Assembly (NCBI GenBank): GCA_037953745.1 | Contig: JBAKBP010007105.1 | Coordinates: 1 to 64,000, forward strand | Reading direction: 5' to 3' | DNA: 64,000 bases | Source of the DNA: Lithodes maja | Lineage: Eukaryota; Arthropoda; Malacostraca; Decapoda; Lithodidae | Notes under the pieces: generated by a model | The model's database searches: none | What the model saw: only the letters and a program-made list of their open reading frames with translations | Told to the model about the DNA's origin: nothing | Shown here: positions 22,746 to 33,029 of the stretch, piece by piece | Position numbering within the stretch: position 1 is the first letter of the stretch | Layout: the number at the start of each line of letters is the position of its first letter | Position numbers and translations under genes: made by a program

Positions 22746-23013
22746 AGTATATGATTTGTAAACGTTTTATATACAATTTATTGTGTCTTTTTTCACTGAT
22801 TTAGATATTTCTATAGGTTCTAATCATATGAATGTCACTTGGTATATACATATGTGTCACTTTCACATATTATTATGGTGGAATTGTATTTGTATCAATT
22901 TTCTCATAATACATGACTTTTTTATTACAATAAATTGGTTTTCTTCCACTTTTTGCCTATATATAATTATAGTGTACATATTGTCATTTTATTTGGCAAT
23001 TTCAGTATGATTA

Positions 23014-25927
23014 TTAGAACTCCAGCTTGGAGTGGTAATCAAAGAAGCACTCTAAAGCACAGAGTGCCACCTTGCACTCCACACACTCCATGGTTGACTT
23101 TTTACCTGGGTTCGGCCTCACCCTGCTGTTGTAGCAGACATGGCACCGCTTCTGCTGTGTTCTTCCTGATTCATTCTGAGGCAGGGAACCAAGCCTGTGC
23201 CTAATCAAGTATTGAGCAGCCTGCAAGCGGTCGATAACGGCGGGCCCAGGATGTGCCACTGCCCTCTGTGACTTACCATACTTCTCCAGGAGCTCCGTCA
23301 ACACCTGCTTTTGGAACCTCCGCAGGCTATTGAACTTCAGGGGTGTGTTCACATTCCGAAGCTTGTAAATATTGTATGCATTCAGAACTGACATGTCCAC
23401 CATATGCAGAAAGAACTTTTTGTACCATCTGCACGAGGTACGCAGGCAGTCAATGAAGCCTATCTGCATGTCGGACTTGTCCACCAGCCTCATGTTGATG
23501 TTGTAGTCCAGGACAGCATCGGGCTTGGTCACCCTGGCCTGGGTGCGGCGATCCACCTTGCCAGTCTCCACCATTTCCCCCTTGTGGATGGTGGTCAGGA
23601 GGTTGACCTTCCGCTGGTCGTGCCAGTGGATAGCCAGAATGGGCCCCGACTTCTTCTTGAAGACATCACCTTTTTTGGTCTTTGGAGGGAAAGGTGGCAT
23701 GCCCTTCCTTTTCCCTCGTACTGTGCCTACAGTCCCCGTCTTGCGCTCATGCAGGTACTGTGAGAGAGTGGGGGACGTGTAATAATTGTCCGTGTAGAGG
23801 ACGTGATTCTTATGGAAGTAGCGGTCCATCATGGCTTGCACCACTGCTCCGCCAAAGCCAATGAGGGGGTCCACAAGCAAGTCCCCTTCCTTCCCACTGT
23901 AGACCAGGAAGTCCAGGACATAGCCAGTTTGGCAGTCGCACAGCACAAAGAATTTTATGCCAAAGCGATGTCTTTTTGAGGGGATGTACTGCCGGAAGCT
24001 GAGTTTTCCCCGGAACAGCACAAGAGACTCGTCAATGACGACCTTGCGGAAGGGCTTGAAGTAGGAGGTGAAGCGTTCTCGCATCATCTCATACAACGTC
24101 CTAATCTTCCACAGCTTGTCTGGGAGGTGGACGTCAAGGTTGGTGACAAGATGGAGCGCTGCGAGCATATCAAGGTACCGGTCGCGAGCCATATATTTCC
24201 CGAAGGCAGGGGTGGAAATCAGATCATTGGTGATCCAATAGTCAGGCAACCTATGCTTCTTGACATGAGGCATTAGCATGGTGAGTGCCAGGAACACCAT
24301 GAATTCTTTATGAGTCACTGGGGTCCACTTCCTCATGTGGCCCTTGGTCACCTTGCCCAAAAAGTGGACCTGGAATTGGTGCTGCTTATTTGTCTCTTTG
24401 ACAACATAGCCTACCACCTCCTCATCAAAGAATGCCTCAAATAGTTTGTGTGGTGGAGCATTGGGGCCTGCAGGAAAATTGGGGGTAATGCCTGAACCCT
24501 CCAGTACCTCATCAAAAGCTGGCACATCAGGGTTGTATCCATCCCCATCAACTACGTCTTGCCACTGAAAAACGTAGAATGGGTCTTGTCTACGCTGACG
24601 AGGAGCTCCAGCTGGTGGCCCAGCACGCCCAGGGCCAACTCGGGAGGCGCGCGCCCTTGGGCGGCGAGGGCGTCGGCCAGGGCGGCGGGCAGGGCGGCGG
24701 GCAGCACGACGGGCAGCACGACGCCGGGCCAAGCGGATGGGTCGAGGGTCGTCGATGTCCATATAGTCATCGTCAGAGTGGTCATCTTGCCCTGACGGTG
24801 GACCTATGTAATCATGGCCAGAGTCTTCAGAGAGGTGCCCTTCATCATCAGTGGCCCCCACATAATCTGGCGGGGAACCAGTGATGCGTGGGCGGCGTGG
24901 GCGGGTGGGCGAGGTGGGGAAGGAGTGGCAGGTGAGGCTGTGTCCCCCCGAGGTCCCGGGCTCCTTGGCCTGCGACGAGTGACAGAAAGCAATGATTCAC
25001 TTTCACTAGGCCCAGGTATTGGTGATGCGAGCTCAAAGACTTCTTCAGGAAGACATGTTGAAGGCGGGAGAGGTGGGGAGGACCGTGGGGAAAGTTGCGG
25101 GGACAGTTGCGGGGACGTATGGCTGGGGCCGGCCGGGGTGGACGCCGCCGCGGGAGCCTCGAACAAAACTCTCTTACTTTTCTTAATTTTCTTCGTATAT
25201 TTTCTACCTTTCCCCTTTTCGGCAACAGTATGTCTCCTGTCGGGGGACCTAGGAGGCAAATAGGCCGAAAGTGGGGGTCCTCAACCCTTGGCAATGGTGG
25301 GGGTGGTGGGGAAGAATGCGGGGCATCCGGGTCATCTTGGGTGGCGTGGGTCGACAAGGGAGACAATGGCGGACGAGAAGGGTCACCACGCTGACACTCA
25401 CTCACAGCCTCATCCTCACCAAGTAGTTTTGCTTGTTCCCTAGCTGCCGCGGCCGCCTTCTCAAGTATTTTTTGCTTATACAAATGTAGCTTGAAAGGCG
25501 ATTTACCTGGGGAAGGGCTTGGAGTCGTGTCACTTATGCGAAATTTGGTGAGTGACCTTGAACTCTCCCACTCACTTACTCTCTCAAGTTCACTGTCTTT
25601 AGGTAAACCAGCTTCCTCAATAACTGGTACATCACCTACATCACTCTCATCACTGTCAATTTCTCTCGCAAATCCCAGGAATTGCTCTTCTTTCTCACTC
25701 TCATGGCCATAATCACTCGACTTATAATTACTGGAGTCGTCACTGACTTCATCATCAACATTATGCTTGGCATCAGCTCGCTCATAAAGTCTCAAAGTCG
25801 TCTCAATACCTCCGGGAGATAACACATTTAGGCGATGCCGTCGGGGTAAGGCGCGACGAACAAGCAAAGGCGTCGTAGGAAGCACGGTATCGGACACAGC
25901 GGAATCACTATTTGGCGTACTGTCCAT
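23014..25927 (-). pseudogene. piggyBac transposase, copy 1 (two frameshifts in N-terminal region)
   Basis: The likely start is MDSTPNSDS at 25927. The catalytic half (23014-24861, 615 codons) is open and holds the DDD residues: D277 in VIDESLVLFRG, D358 in YTDNYYTSP and D461 in MRLVDKSDMQ. It ends in a cysteine-rich zinc-binding region at about 573-611 (CHVCYNSR, MECVECK, CALEC). Compared with copy 2, a 1-bp loss near 25279 and a 2-bp gain near 24905 put the acidic and proline-rich N-terminus in other frames. The family cuts and pastes at TTAA without footprints. As it stands, full-length protein cannot be made, though the catalytic part is intact. Confidence 0.9.
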
Positions 25928-26124
25928 GATGGCGTCGGGGTAGATACTGTTGTTGTGGCGTCGTTTACGCCGGGTGGCGCCACCTACCGTCCCATGATAC
26001 CAAAAATTTACGCGCGGCCTTCGAAAGCAAGCATGCAAGCAATGGGCGTTCAAGAGCCCATCCGGGTTGCGCGGGCCGAGGTTGTTATGGGCGTTCAAGA
26101 GCCCATCCGGGTTGGAGGGGTTAA

Positions 26125-26484
26125 CAGTGGAAATCCGAGGATCGCGTATAGTGCATTTTCGGCATTTTGGGGCTTGGTGACTACTCAGGGTGCCTAAATC
26201 ATTCTAATGTACTGTACATTTTTCTTTGTATTCATATCCCTAGTATAAAAATAATAAATGATTCACCTTAGGAATATGATATTTATATCTCCGAATTTGA
26301 TGAAAATCAGATACCCATGAAAGAAAGTCTTATTTTTCTGGCAAGAACAAAACATGTTATGTAAATACAATTAAAATTAAATAATGAGCTTCTTTCTTAT
26401 GTCACAGATAATTTGAAGCACAAATTATCAGTCTTTCAAGTATGAGGGATCCCTCCTTTAGATCAGTCCTCCATTTTAGTCGTC
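26125..26484. other. Continuation of the TA element right of piggyBac 1, no gene
   Basis: AT-rich host sequence of the large element. A perfect hairpin TCGTCTG-TTT-CAGACGA lies just beyond at 26480-26496. Confidence 0.5.
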
Positions 26485-27031
26485 TGTTTCAGACGACGCA
26501 TGATAACTACCACTAAGCTACCAGTCCGCAATGGTTATCATACCAAACTGTGAAGTAGAGATGTCTAGCAAGTCAAAAATCACAACTAGAATTTGCCCAC
26601 CCAAATGATACCCGTGGGTGCATTTTCGGGTCTTGGCTCATGGACTAATATGTACCGGTATTTATGGTCTTTACGTTTTCAGGGAGTCTGATAAGACCCT
26701 TTTAAAATGCTCAAAGATATCCGAATTGACCCCTGAAAGGTCCGAATCTATAGGCCTACTGGGATCACTGGTTAGTCCTATGAATGTATTTTATATCCAT
26801 GTCCGAATTCAGGCTAGGTGTCCGAAATTGCCCCAAATCCTGTCCGAATTCGGACACCTTTATTATATTTATAATAAATATATGCAATGTATTTTCATTT
26901 CTTTAAAGCTATGTTTGTATACCCCAATGTACCAGATACACATACAATACTTAAATCTTATATCGAGATAAAAACAAGACTACATGTTAAGGAAATACGC
27001 AAAAATTGTCAGAATTCGCCCCAGTTGACGG
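26485..27031 (-). repeat. Right arm of the TA element
   Basis: Contains the inverted counterpart of 18043-18255 and several GTCCGAATTC-type motifs (about 26715, 26742, 26800, 26820, 26850). It ends with the 25-bp terminal repeat at 27007-27031. Short open frames across it have no domain. Confidence 0.65.
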
Positions 27032-27033
27032 TA

Positions 27034-27345
27034 CCAATACTGGGTGCCCAGTATCTAGCCGAGAATAAACCATTCTATGCAGCTGTAATGGATTTGCTTA
27101 CAGGTACATCAATAAAGTGAAGTGGGAGAGTCTGTAGAAGGTGTTCGACAGTAAGCCTATACCGTACAGTATATGGTGCAGGAGGAACCGATAAGTTGCT
27201 TACAGGTAATACAATACCGGTAACATTACTTTAAAAGAATGCAATGACAACTGTGACCGGTAAGTAATAAACTTAGTGATAGCTTTCAGGTCCAACATAG
27301 GAGCGAGACAGGGATGTGTCAATGCCACATGACAGGACATGACAT
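27034..27345 (+). pseudogene. RTE-type LINE fragment, middle part
   Basis: Continues the copy that stops at 14098: a frame with LAENKPFYAAVMDL, then K-WESL-KVF and a GARQGCV-like block. Several TACCGTA and TACCGGTA sequences interrupt the frame. The copy resumes again at about 28526. Confidence 0.65.
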
Positions 27346-27389
27346 GAACATAGGAAAGGTGAGACAGTAAATAATGTTATAACTTTAAT

Positions 27390-27927
27390 GCTTTAAAGCA
27401 AGGAAGGGTGCCCAACCCCAAAAGAGGTTGAAATAGGGGAACTATCCCCCCGCCAAAGGCGGCTTTCTAGGGCCTTTCCTAGCTGATGCCGAGAGGATTG
27501 GGTTCCAGTCATGTGGTGATGGGCTGGTCTATCAGAGTGAGAACAGAGCGATCTCTGCCATACCCATAGCTTACTCTGACTGTTCCTTTTACTTATATAT
27601 TTTCTAGATCTCAAGTGACGGTGTCTCTTCCGTGGATTGACCTCCTAATCTACCAAGATTGGAAGCCAAAGCGTCACATTTTTCCTTTGCCCCTCAACTT
27701 TCTCTTCATAATTGCTGAGGGGCACAGGACCCTGGGTGGGGCTTTGGTTTCCCGGGCGTTTCCGCACCCTCCTCAGCTCCCCGCCATGGAGTGGCTTCGG
27801 TCACCCAGGCTTTATTGTGGTCGGCAGGGAGGGTTCTGTGGGGGCGCACGGTTATGGCCTTGGCCTTGCTCGGGGCCTTGGGGCTGTTCGGCCAGGCAGC
27901 TTGGGGAACAAACAACAACAACAACAG
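27390..27927 (+). mobile_element. R400 retroposon copy 3 (longest)
   Basis: From 27507 to 27927 this matches copies 1 and 2. It extends further 5' and ends in GGGGAACAAACAACAACAAC. The 5' boundary is uncertain. No clear target duplication was found. Open frames on both strands recur in all copies and reflect the repeat. Confidence 0.75.
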
Positions 27928-27977
27928 AATAAGTAGTAGGAGGTGAGAAGGGGAGCTGGAGTAGATGATGTCACCAT

Positions 27978-28462
27978 CAGGACTGGGGTCAATTAATATT
28001 TGTCAATTCAATTCAATTCCAATTCAGACTAAAATTTGAATCAATCAATTCCAATTCAATTCAATTAATTTGTAAAAAAATAATCTTCAATTCCAATTCA
28101 ATTCAATTCATAAGCTTTTCAATTCCAATTCAATTCATTATGCCAATCACACACCAACAGGGCCGGGCAGGCAGGGTTACCAAATGAAGATACAAAATAC
28201 TACCGTACTAGATTCGTTCTCAAAAATTGCTAGAAGGCTAGTAAATACATGCCGAAAATCACTATAATTTACAGTTTATTTGAAAATACTGTAACTTAAT
28301 TATTGTAAATTAATGAATTCGCAAATTGCTGTGTAAAATAGTATTTCATCAATTCATATGAATTCATTGATATCAATTCCAATTCAATTCAATTAATTTT
28401 GTTTTTATATTTTATCAATTCGAATTCAATTCCAATTCAATTCATAATTGACCCCAGCCCTG
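27978..28462. mobile_element. hAT-like MITE rich in AATTC
   Basis: A 485-bp element with inverted ends CAGGACTGGGGTCAATTA and CAGGGCTGGGGTCAATTA. It is bordered by an 8-bp target duplication with one mismatch (GTCACCAT at 27970-27977, GTCATCAT at 28463-28470). The interior is a degenerate AATTC/AATTG pentamer field. An 8-bp duplication and CAGGG ends fit hAT elements. No transposase. Confidence 0.75.
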
Positions 28463-28525
28463 GTCATCATGGCAGCCTAATGTACTGTACTGTACAGTAT
28501 ACCGGATTACCGGTACCGTACTGTA

Positions 28526-28800
28526 TAGGCTAGTATATGCAGATGGTGTGATGAGAATATGGAGGGAGGTTTTAATGGGCATAGGAGCTAGGCTGGAATT
28601 AAGTCTTATACGGTATATGCTGTCCTGTTGGCAGAAAAGATGGAAGAACTTCAGAGAGTGGGCCTTGAATTTGATAGGGAGTGTGAAAAGAATAAGTTAT
28701 AGGTTACAGGTAATGCACCGGTAGAAGAACACATGAAATTATAGACTTTAAGACAAAATATAAAGTCAAGAAAGCACAAACTACAGTAGTACAATATTGG
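28526..28800 (+). pseudogene. RTE-type LINE fragment, right part
   Basis: Reads DGVMRIWREVLMGIGARLEL, then LLAEKMEELQRVGLEFDREC in another frame, the segment that follows the middle part in RTE elements. The catalytic YADD position is disrupted by a TATACGGTATA sequence. Confidence 0.65.
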
Positions 28801-28975
28801 CTCGATTCTATTAAAATCACGACTTGATTCGTATTAAAGAAGTCACTGGGTATTGCTTGGCTGATGGATAATATATAGGCCTACCGGTACCGGTACTCAG
28901 GCTGTAAAACTGACAACCGCCGGATGGAAGCAGCTTGTTGCTAGGCTCGCTGTTCGGGAGTGAAACAGGCTTTAA

Positions 28976-29184
28976 CCCTTTCACTACTGGGGTAGTCCTT
29001 TTAAATTAAATTCTGGCTGCTATTAGATGATTTTCATCAGTTTAAAAAGGGTCTCCAGCAATTAACAGGCTTTCACACTATCTCCCTGAACCCTTGTTAT
29101 TACCACACATCCTTCTTAAACTGCACAAAATCATCAAACTATAGCAAGAATACAATACAAAAGACATCGCTGGTACAGAAGGGG
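28976..29184 (+). mobile_element. TTAA-flanked MITE, family C
   Basis: A 209-bp element between TTAA sites (28972-28975, 29185-29188), with ends CCCTTTCACTACTGGGG and CCCCTTCTGTACCAGCG. The interior is unlike families A and B. Confidence 0.7.
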
Positions 29185-29231
29185 TTAAGGCTTGCTAACA
29201 TACAGTGCTTAACATCCCATTTATACTATAC

Positions 29232-29467
29232 AGCCGTCCGGCTGGCTCAGTTGACAGCGTGCCTGATTCCCATCTCGAGGTCTCGCGTTCAATCCCCGCT
29301 CAGATTGAAAAGTTTTTCTGGGATATAGCCGGCGGTTACCATCTCCCCATGAGCAAGGGGGATGGGTAATGGTCTCTGGTAGACTAAAGAAAGCCAAGCG
29401 CTTGTGAATCCTCGAAGGAGGAGATACGGGCGCTATATAAGTAACCAGAAGATTATTATTATTATTA
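29232..29467 (+). mobile_element. tRNA-derived SINE with (ATT)n tail
   Basis: The head has an A box in GGCTGGCTCAGTTGACAGCG and a B box in GCGTTCAATCCCC at the right spacing. A body of about 150 bp ends in GATTATTATTATTATTA, a typical SINE layout. Not a functional tRNA, since the anticodon arm is degenerate. Confidence 0.8.
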
Positions 29468-29520
29468 CATAAATGCTTGAGAGGCAGTTAAAAATTGGTT
29501 AAATTTTAAAGAAACTTGAG

Positions 29521-30089
29521 GTAGAATGTAGAGTACGGGCGTACCGCCAGCCTTGTTTACACTACGCGGAGCGGCGTCGGATGCTTGCCATCTTGTTCCC
29601 GTATATTTTGACTGCCTTTACATACATACATAAAATTTTAAGACCGAGTGTTCCACACATCAGTGCAGTTTCAGTCTCTTGTCCTTTGGATACAATAATA
29701 TGTTGAGAGGGGGCAAAGCTCCCCCTCACCCCCCCCCATGACATATTGTCATCAACATATATATTGCTAGCAGGGGGCAAATAACCGAAAGAATCGCCAT
29801 CAAAATAGACGCGAACTTAACCACGGTGATCGAAAAATGTAAACATGACGGCGGCGGGGGAGGCGTCGGAACGGTCAGACGCTTGCAATTATGTTCCCGT
29901 CTATTTTGAATGCCGTGGCTTCGCCCCCCCCCCCCCCCCCCCCCCCCCATGACATATTGTCATCATCATATATATTGCCAGCAGGGGGCAAATAACCGAA
30001 AAAAAAATCGCCGTCAAAATAGACACGAAGTTAACCGCGGCGATCGCCCTATGTAAACATGACGACCGTACGCCCGGAATCTACATCCA
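29521..30089. mobile_element. Foldback/MITE Z1 (GGGCGTAC ends)
   Basis: Ends are inverted and related: ATGTAGAGTACGGGCGTAC on the left, ATGTAGATTCCGGGCGTAC read inward from the right. Inside are two direct near-copies of about 100 bp (around 29729-29830 and 29930-30050), sharing ATGACATATTGTCATC and AGCAGGGGGCAAATAACCG. Long C runs (about 9 and 25) precede each. The same end family occurs in Z2 and Z3. Confidence 0.65.
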
Positions 30090-30324
30090 TCCCGAAACTT
30101 GTTTCGTATCTTCAACGATGCAGGTCTATCTTCATCTTCTACAGTAGTAGAGTTCTTGACTAGCCTACTTCCATGGAAAAGTCACACTAGCCATGTAGGC
30201 AAGGCCTACATACTCACAGATACTCACAGAAGATACCCGGGTAGGAGGCTGTTCATCCTATGAGACCCGGCTCATCATTTATCTCATAACTTGGTGTGTG
30301 GCTTGGGTGGACGTGTCTTAATTT

Positions 30325-30685
30325 TTTAATTTTGGCTTTGAAATAATAAAACTTGAGCTCTTGGTCACTTCAAGCTTTATCTAGTGCCTTTTCAAATTTT
30401 AGCACACTAATCACTTCTTCAGGCAGGTCATTCCAGTTCTCCACCACTCTGTTACTAAAAAAGTTCTTCCTGACGTTGAGTCTTGACCTCCTCTTGAACA
30501 ATTTCTTGCTGTGTCCCCTGGTGCGACCATCCTCCTGCAGCGTGAAGAGTCACCTACTCGCCTCCTCCTCATACACCCCTTGTAAGATTTTGTAAGTTTC
30601 TATCATTTCCCCTCTGGCTCTTCTATATGCCAACGTTGGTAAATTTAGCTTCCGAAGTCTCTCTTCATATGTTACCACTCACTTG
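30325..30685 (-). pseudogene. CR1/L2-like LINE C-terminal fragment
   Basis: The minus strand reads EERLRKLNLPTLAYRRARGE, TRGHSKKLFKRRSRLN and NFFSNRVVENWNDLPEEV with few breaks. It is homologous to the C-terminal part of family A but clearly a different, older family. It lacks catalytic motifs. Confidence 0.75.
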
Positions 30686-30689
30686 TGTA

Positions 30690-31105
30690 GATATAGTCGA
30701 AGTGTTTGAATAATTAGATCAAAAATCTATGAAATGGCCCATTGAAGCAATCCAAGAAATAAAGCATTAAACATCGAAGCAAATATTATCGTACCGGTAC
30801 ATATAATTAATTTATTATAGGCATTGCACTTTATTTAAGCAGTTCAAGAAATAATACAATAAATATTGAAGCAAATATTACTGTACCGGTACATATCAAT
30901 ATCATCAATATATTTTAAGCTTCGCACCTTATTGAAGCATTCAAAGAAAGAATACAACATTGACGAATAGCCTACAAGTCGCGGAAATACTTGGTAGCGA
31001 ACCGGTATTTTATGTGGCGAAACCTCTCCGTAGCGAATCAACTGGGTAGCGAACCAGATTCTATTAGGTAGCGAAATCTCTACCCGCGAACCCTCCAGGT
31101 GGTGA
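30690..31105. repeat. No gene; short GTAGCGAA-type tandem array at the right
   Basis: From about 30985 to 31105 seven variants of GTAGCGAA(A)CCTCT recur at roughly 17-24-bp spacing. The left part duplicates itself: GTACCGGTACATAT occurs near 30793 and 30893 with similar flanks (AAATAT and AATA blocks). Confidence 0.55.
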
Positions 31106-31591
31106 AACCTCTGGATACCATCCAACTCGATACCGGACCAACTGCACCTACTAAGAAGAAGAGATGCAGATTACGGGAGCAGCTGTGGATCACCATGGCT
31201 GTGAGGCGCAGGACCCCTGAACTTCATCAAAGAAATCAAGTAAGTAAATACTGTACCAGTACTTGGGCCCGGACCACCTGCGTGTAAGCCTATTATCTTG
31301 TGATACAGGCAGGAGGTTGCGGGCTTGCGGCCCTACGAGGTAAGATACGAAGGGACACACCGTCACACACGGGACAGACGCAGCGATGGGCCGGTAGCGC
31401 ACCACGACTGTGACTATGTGAGGCTGGGAACTCTGGACATCATCAAGTAAGATCAAGTAAGGCCTCTCTCTGAGTCTATGGTGGACTTGCCCAGGGCAAC
31501 ACCGTCATGGCCATGATGGCAAAAACATGGAGGTGATAAATCAGCACCAACAGCTCTAGCCTAGACTAGTACGAATGCTAGCCTATTCCTT
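31106..31591. other. No defensible gene
   Basis: A short open frame at about 31099-31240 ends at a donor-like CAAGTAAGT, and a partly similar CATCATCAAGTAAG block recurs at 31438-31450. Nothing in the translation is recognised and there is no matching acceptor, so I do not call an exon. Confidence 0.4.
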
Positions 31592-31598
31592 GGGAGAG

Positions 31599-31652
<54 letters not shown>

Positions 31653-31655
31653 CAA
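31592..31655. repeat. Poly(A) run followed by (CA)n
   Basis: About 47 A residues, then ten or so CA dinucleotides. It could be a retroposon tail but no element body is recognisable upstream. Confidence 0.8.
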
Positions 31656-31808
31656 ACGGGGGGTAAACTCACGGTAGAATCCCTGGAAGAGGCCCTAGTG
31701 GGCCTGTGGCTCTAGTGTGGCAGCCTGTACACTAACTATTGGTTGGCTACGTGTGGTGTTCTTGATTAGTGCTTTATAATTATACCTCTGATTCTGATTT
31801 GGGATGGA

Positions 31809-32025
31809 TGTAGTTACCGGGTGTACCACTACCGACATATAATATAAATCATCTATAAATATTTATAATAAAATAAATACTTATAAATCTATAATACTAG
31901 GTTAGGTTAGGTTGTTTGGTTAGGGTAATGTATTTTTGTATCCAAAGGCAGTCAAAATAGACGGGAACATGATGGTGAGCGTCCGCGTAGTGTAAACAAG
32001 ACAGGCGGTACACCCGGTAACTACA
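31809..32025. mobile_element. MITE Z2 with TTAGG-like core
   Basis: A 217-bp element with perfect 19-bp inverted ends (TGTAGTTACCGGGTGTACC). The core holds GGTTAGGTTAGGTTGTTTGG, TTAGG-type pentamers like the arthropod telomere repeat. Related in size, ends and core to Z3. Confidence 0.8.
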
Positions 32026-32028
32026 TTC

Positions 32029-32215
32029 TTGCCCCTGATTTTTCCAGAATCTATCAAGCATGGATTCAAACTTTTTCACAGAATCAGCGCTCACCACCCA
32101 CTCTGGCAAATCATTCCAATTATTTACAACACGGTTGGGAAACTAATATTTTTTCAAATCCAGTCTTGCTCTTGGTTTGAAAAACTTGAAAAAGGGCCCA
32201 AAGGGGTAGGCTACA
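32029..32215 (-). pseudogene. LINE C-terminal scrap
   Basis: The minus strand gives NWNDLPEWVVSADS-like sequence followed by KKFESMLDRFWK, typical of the last residues of CR1/L2-like proteins. It is cut off by Z2 on one side and Z3 on the other. Confidence 0.6.
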
Positions 32216-32241
32216 TAAGGCTATCACTAAAAAATCGGAAT

Positions 32242-32457
32242 GAGTTGTGTTACCGGGCGTACGTCGTGTAAACACGTAAGTTGATGTCAAACAGCAGGGG
32301 TGTGGGGGCGGCAGCCCCCACACATAATACTAGGATAGGTTAGGTAAGGTTGTTAGGTTAGGCTAATGTCCTTTCAAAGGGGCATAGCCTAGCCTACTGT
32401 AGTAAACACCAGGATATACCAGGTCATAGGCAGGTGATACGCCCGATAACACAACTC
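32242..32457. mobile_element. MITE Z3 with TTAGG-like core
   Basis: A 216-bp element with 20-bp inverted ends matching at 19 positions (GAGTTGTGTTACCGGGCGTA). The core contains GTGGGGGCGGCAGCCCCCAC and GGTTAGGTAAGGTTGTTAGG. The core is also related to 16110-16205. Confidence 0.8.
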
Positions 32458-32503
32458 TTGCCAAAAAATCTTTGGTTATGTTAAACGACACTACTGCAGC
32501 GTT

Positions 32504-32602
32504 ATGAGAAACTAATACCATCCAACTCGGCCCATTGTCAACTCGGCCCATTATATACCAACTCGGCCCACATGGCCCATTACCAACTCGAACCACATGG
32601 CC
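32504..32602. repeat. Short CCAACTCGGCCCA array
   Basis: Four spaced copies of (C)CAACTCGGCCCA or CCAACTCGAACCA in about 90 bp. CCATCCAACTCG also occurs at 31118. Confidence 0.7.
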
Positions 32603-33029
32603 TAATGCCCTTGCTTATGGTCTTTATTCTAGGCTACTCTACGAATCGTAGGTTAACCCTCCGACCCCGGCTAGGGAATATCGTAACTGTACTCTGTGTC
32701 CGGGGGTTTTCAGGAATTTTGGTACAAGTTGACTCACATGTTACTCCTGAAATACATTACACAAAGTTATAAAAAAAACAGAAAAATGTAGCACAAACCT
32801 TCATGTGTAGAATGCCGTTGAGTAGAGGTCTCTAGCCCAAGTGATTGCATAATGGTGAGCGCGGGAAGTGGAGTGATTTTTATGCGTGAAAATCATCCCG
32901 CGTTCGGATGCGTCGCCTTGGCCCAGGCCGCGGCTCGTCGCGCCAAACTTTTTACCTCCCGGAGGCGATTTTATGTATTGATAGTGATGTTATTATAGTT
33001 ATTTGTAGTCCAATTATATAAAATATGTG

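Larger units (their letters stand above)
21642..26120 (-). mobile_element. piggyBac transposon copy 1
   Basis: A 4479-bp element between TTAA duplications (21638-21641, 26121-26124). Ends are CCCTCCAGCCCCGG (left) and CCCCTCCAACCCGG (right, inverted). The gene is on the minus strand. A four-unit, about 177-bp tandem array fills the region downstream of the gene. Two identical 25-bp blocks lie near the right end (26042-26066, 26087-26111), each able to form the hairpin ATGGGC/GCCCAT followed by CCGGG. Confidence 0.95.
14100..27031 (+). mobile_element. Putative large TA-flanked DNA element with CCGTCAACTGGGG ends
   Basis: The two ends are inverted matches over 25 bp with two mismatches (14100-14124 against 27007-27031; CCGTCAACTGGGGYGAATTC followed by KGACA). 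Each end is directly bordered by TA (14098-14099 and 27032-27033). The flanks are the two halves of one RTE LINE. Variants of TGTCCGAATTC(A/G)CCCC recur inside (14514-14530, about 18047, 26715-26870), as expected for transposase-binding subterminal repeats. A second inverted pair (18043-18255 and 26485-26650) brackets the pseudogene at 18487-21531. The interior is inflated by piggyBac 1, SINEs and LINE pieces. No DDE transposase was seen in the remaining sequence. The alternative is two separate elements whose outer ends happen to be in place. Confidence 0.6.

Noticed and set aside
24559..25394. Plus-strand open frames opposite the piggyBac N-terminal region
   Set aside because: GC-rich antisense shadows of the arginine- and proline-rich transposase region, not conserved between the two copies.
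31099..31287. Possible host exon with donor-like CAAGTAAGT
   Set aside because: No acceptor, no recognisable homology, and a similar CATCATCAAGTAAG occurs again at 31438, suggesting a local repeat.
31870..32350. Telomere or subtelomere signal from TTAGG runs
   Set aside because: The runs are only a few units long and lie inside small inverted-repeat elements, so they do not indicate a chromosome end.
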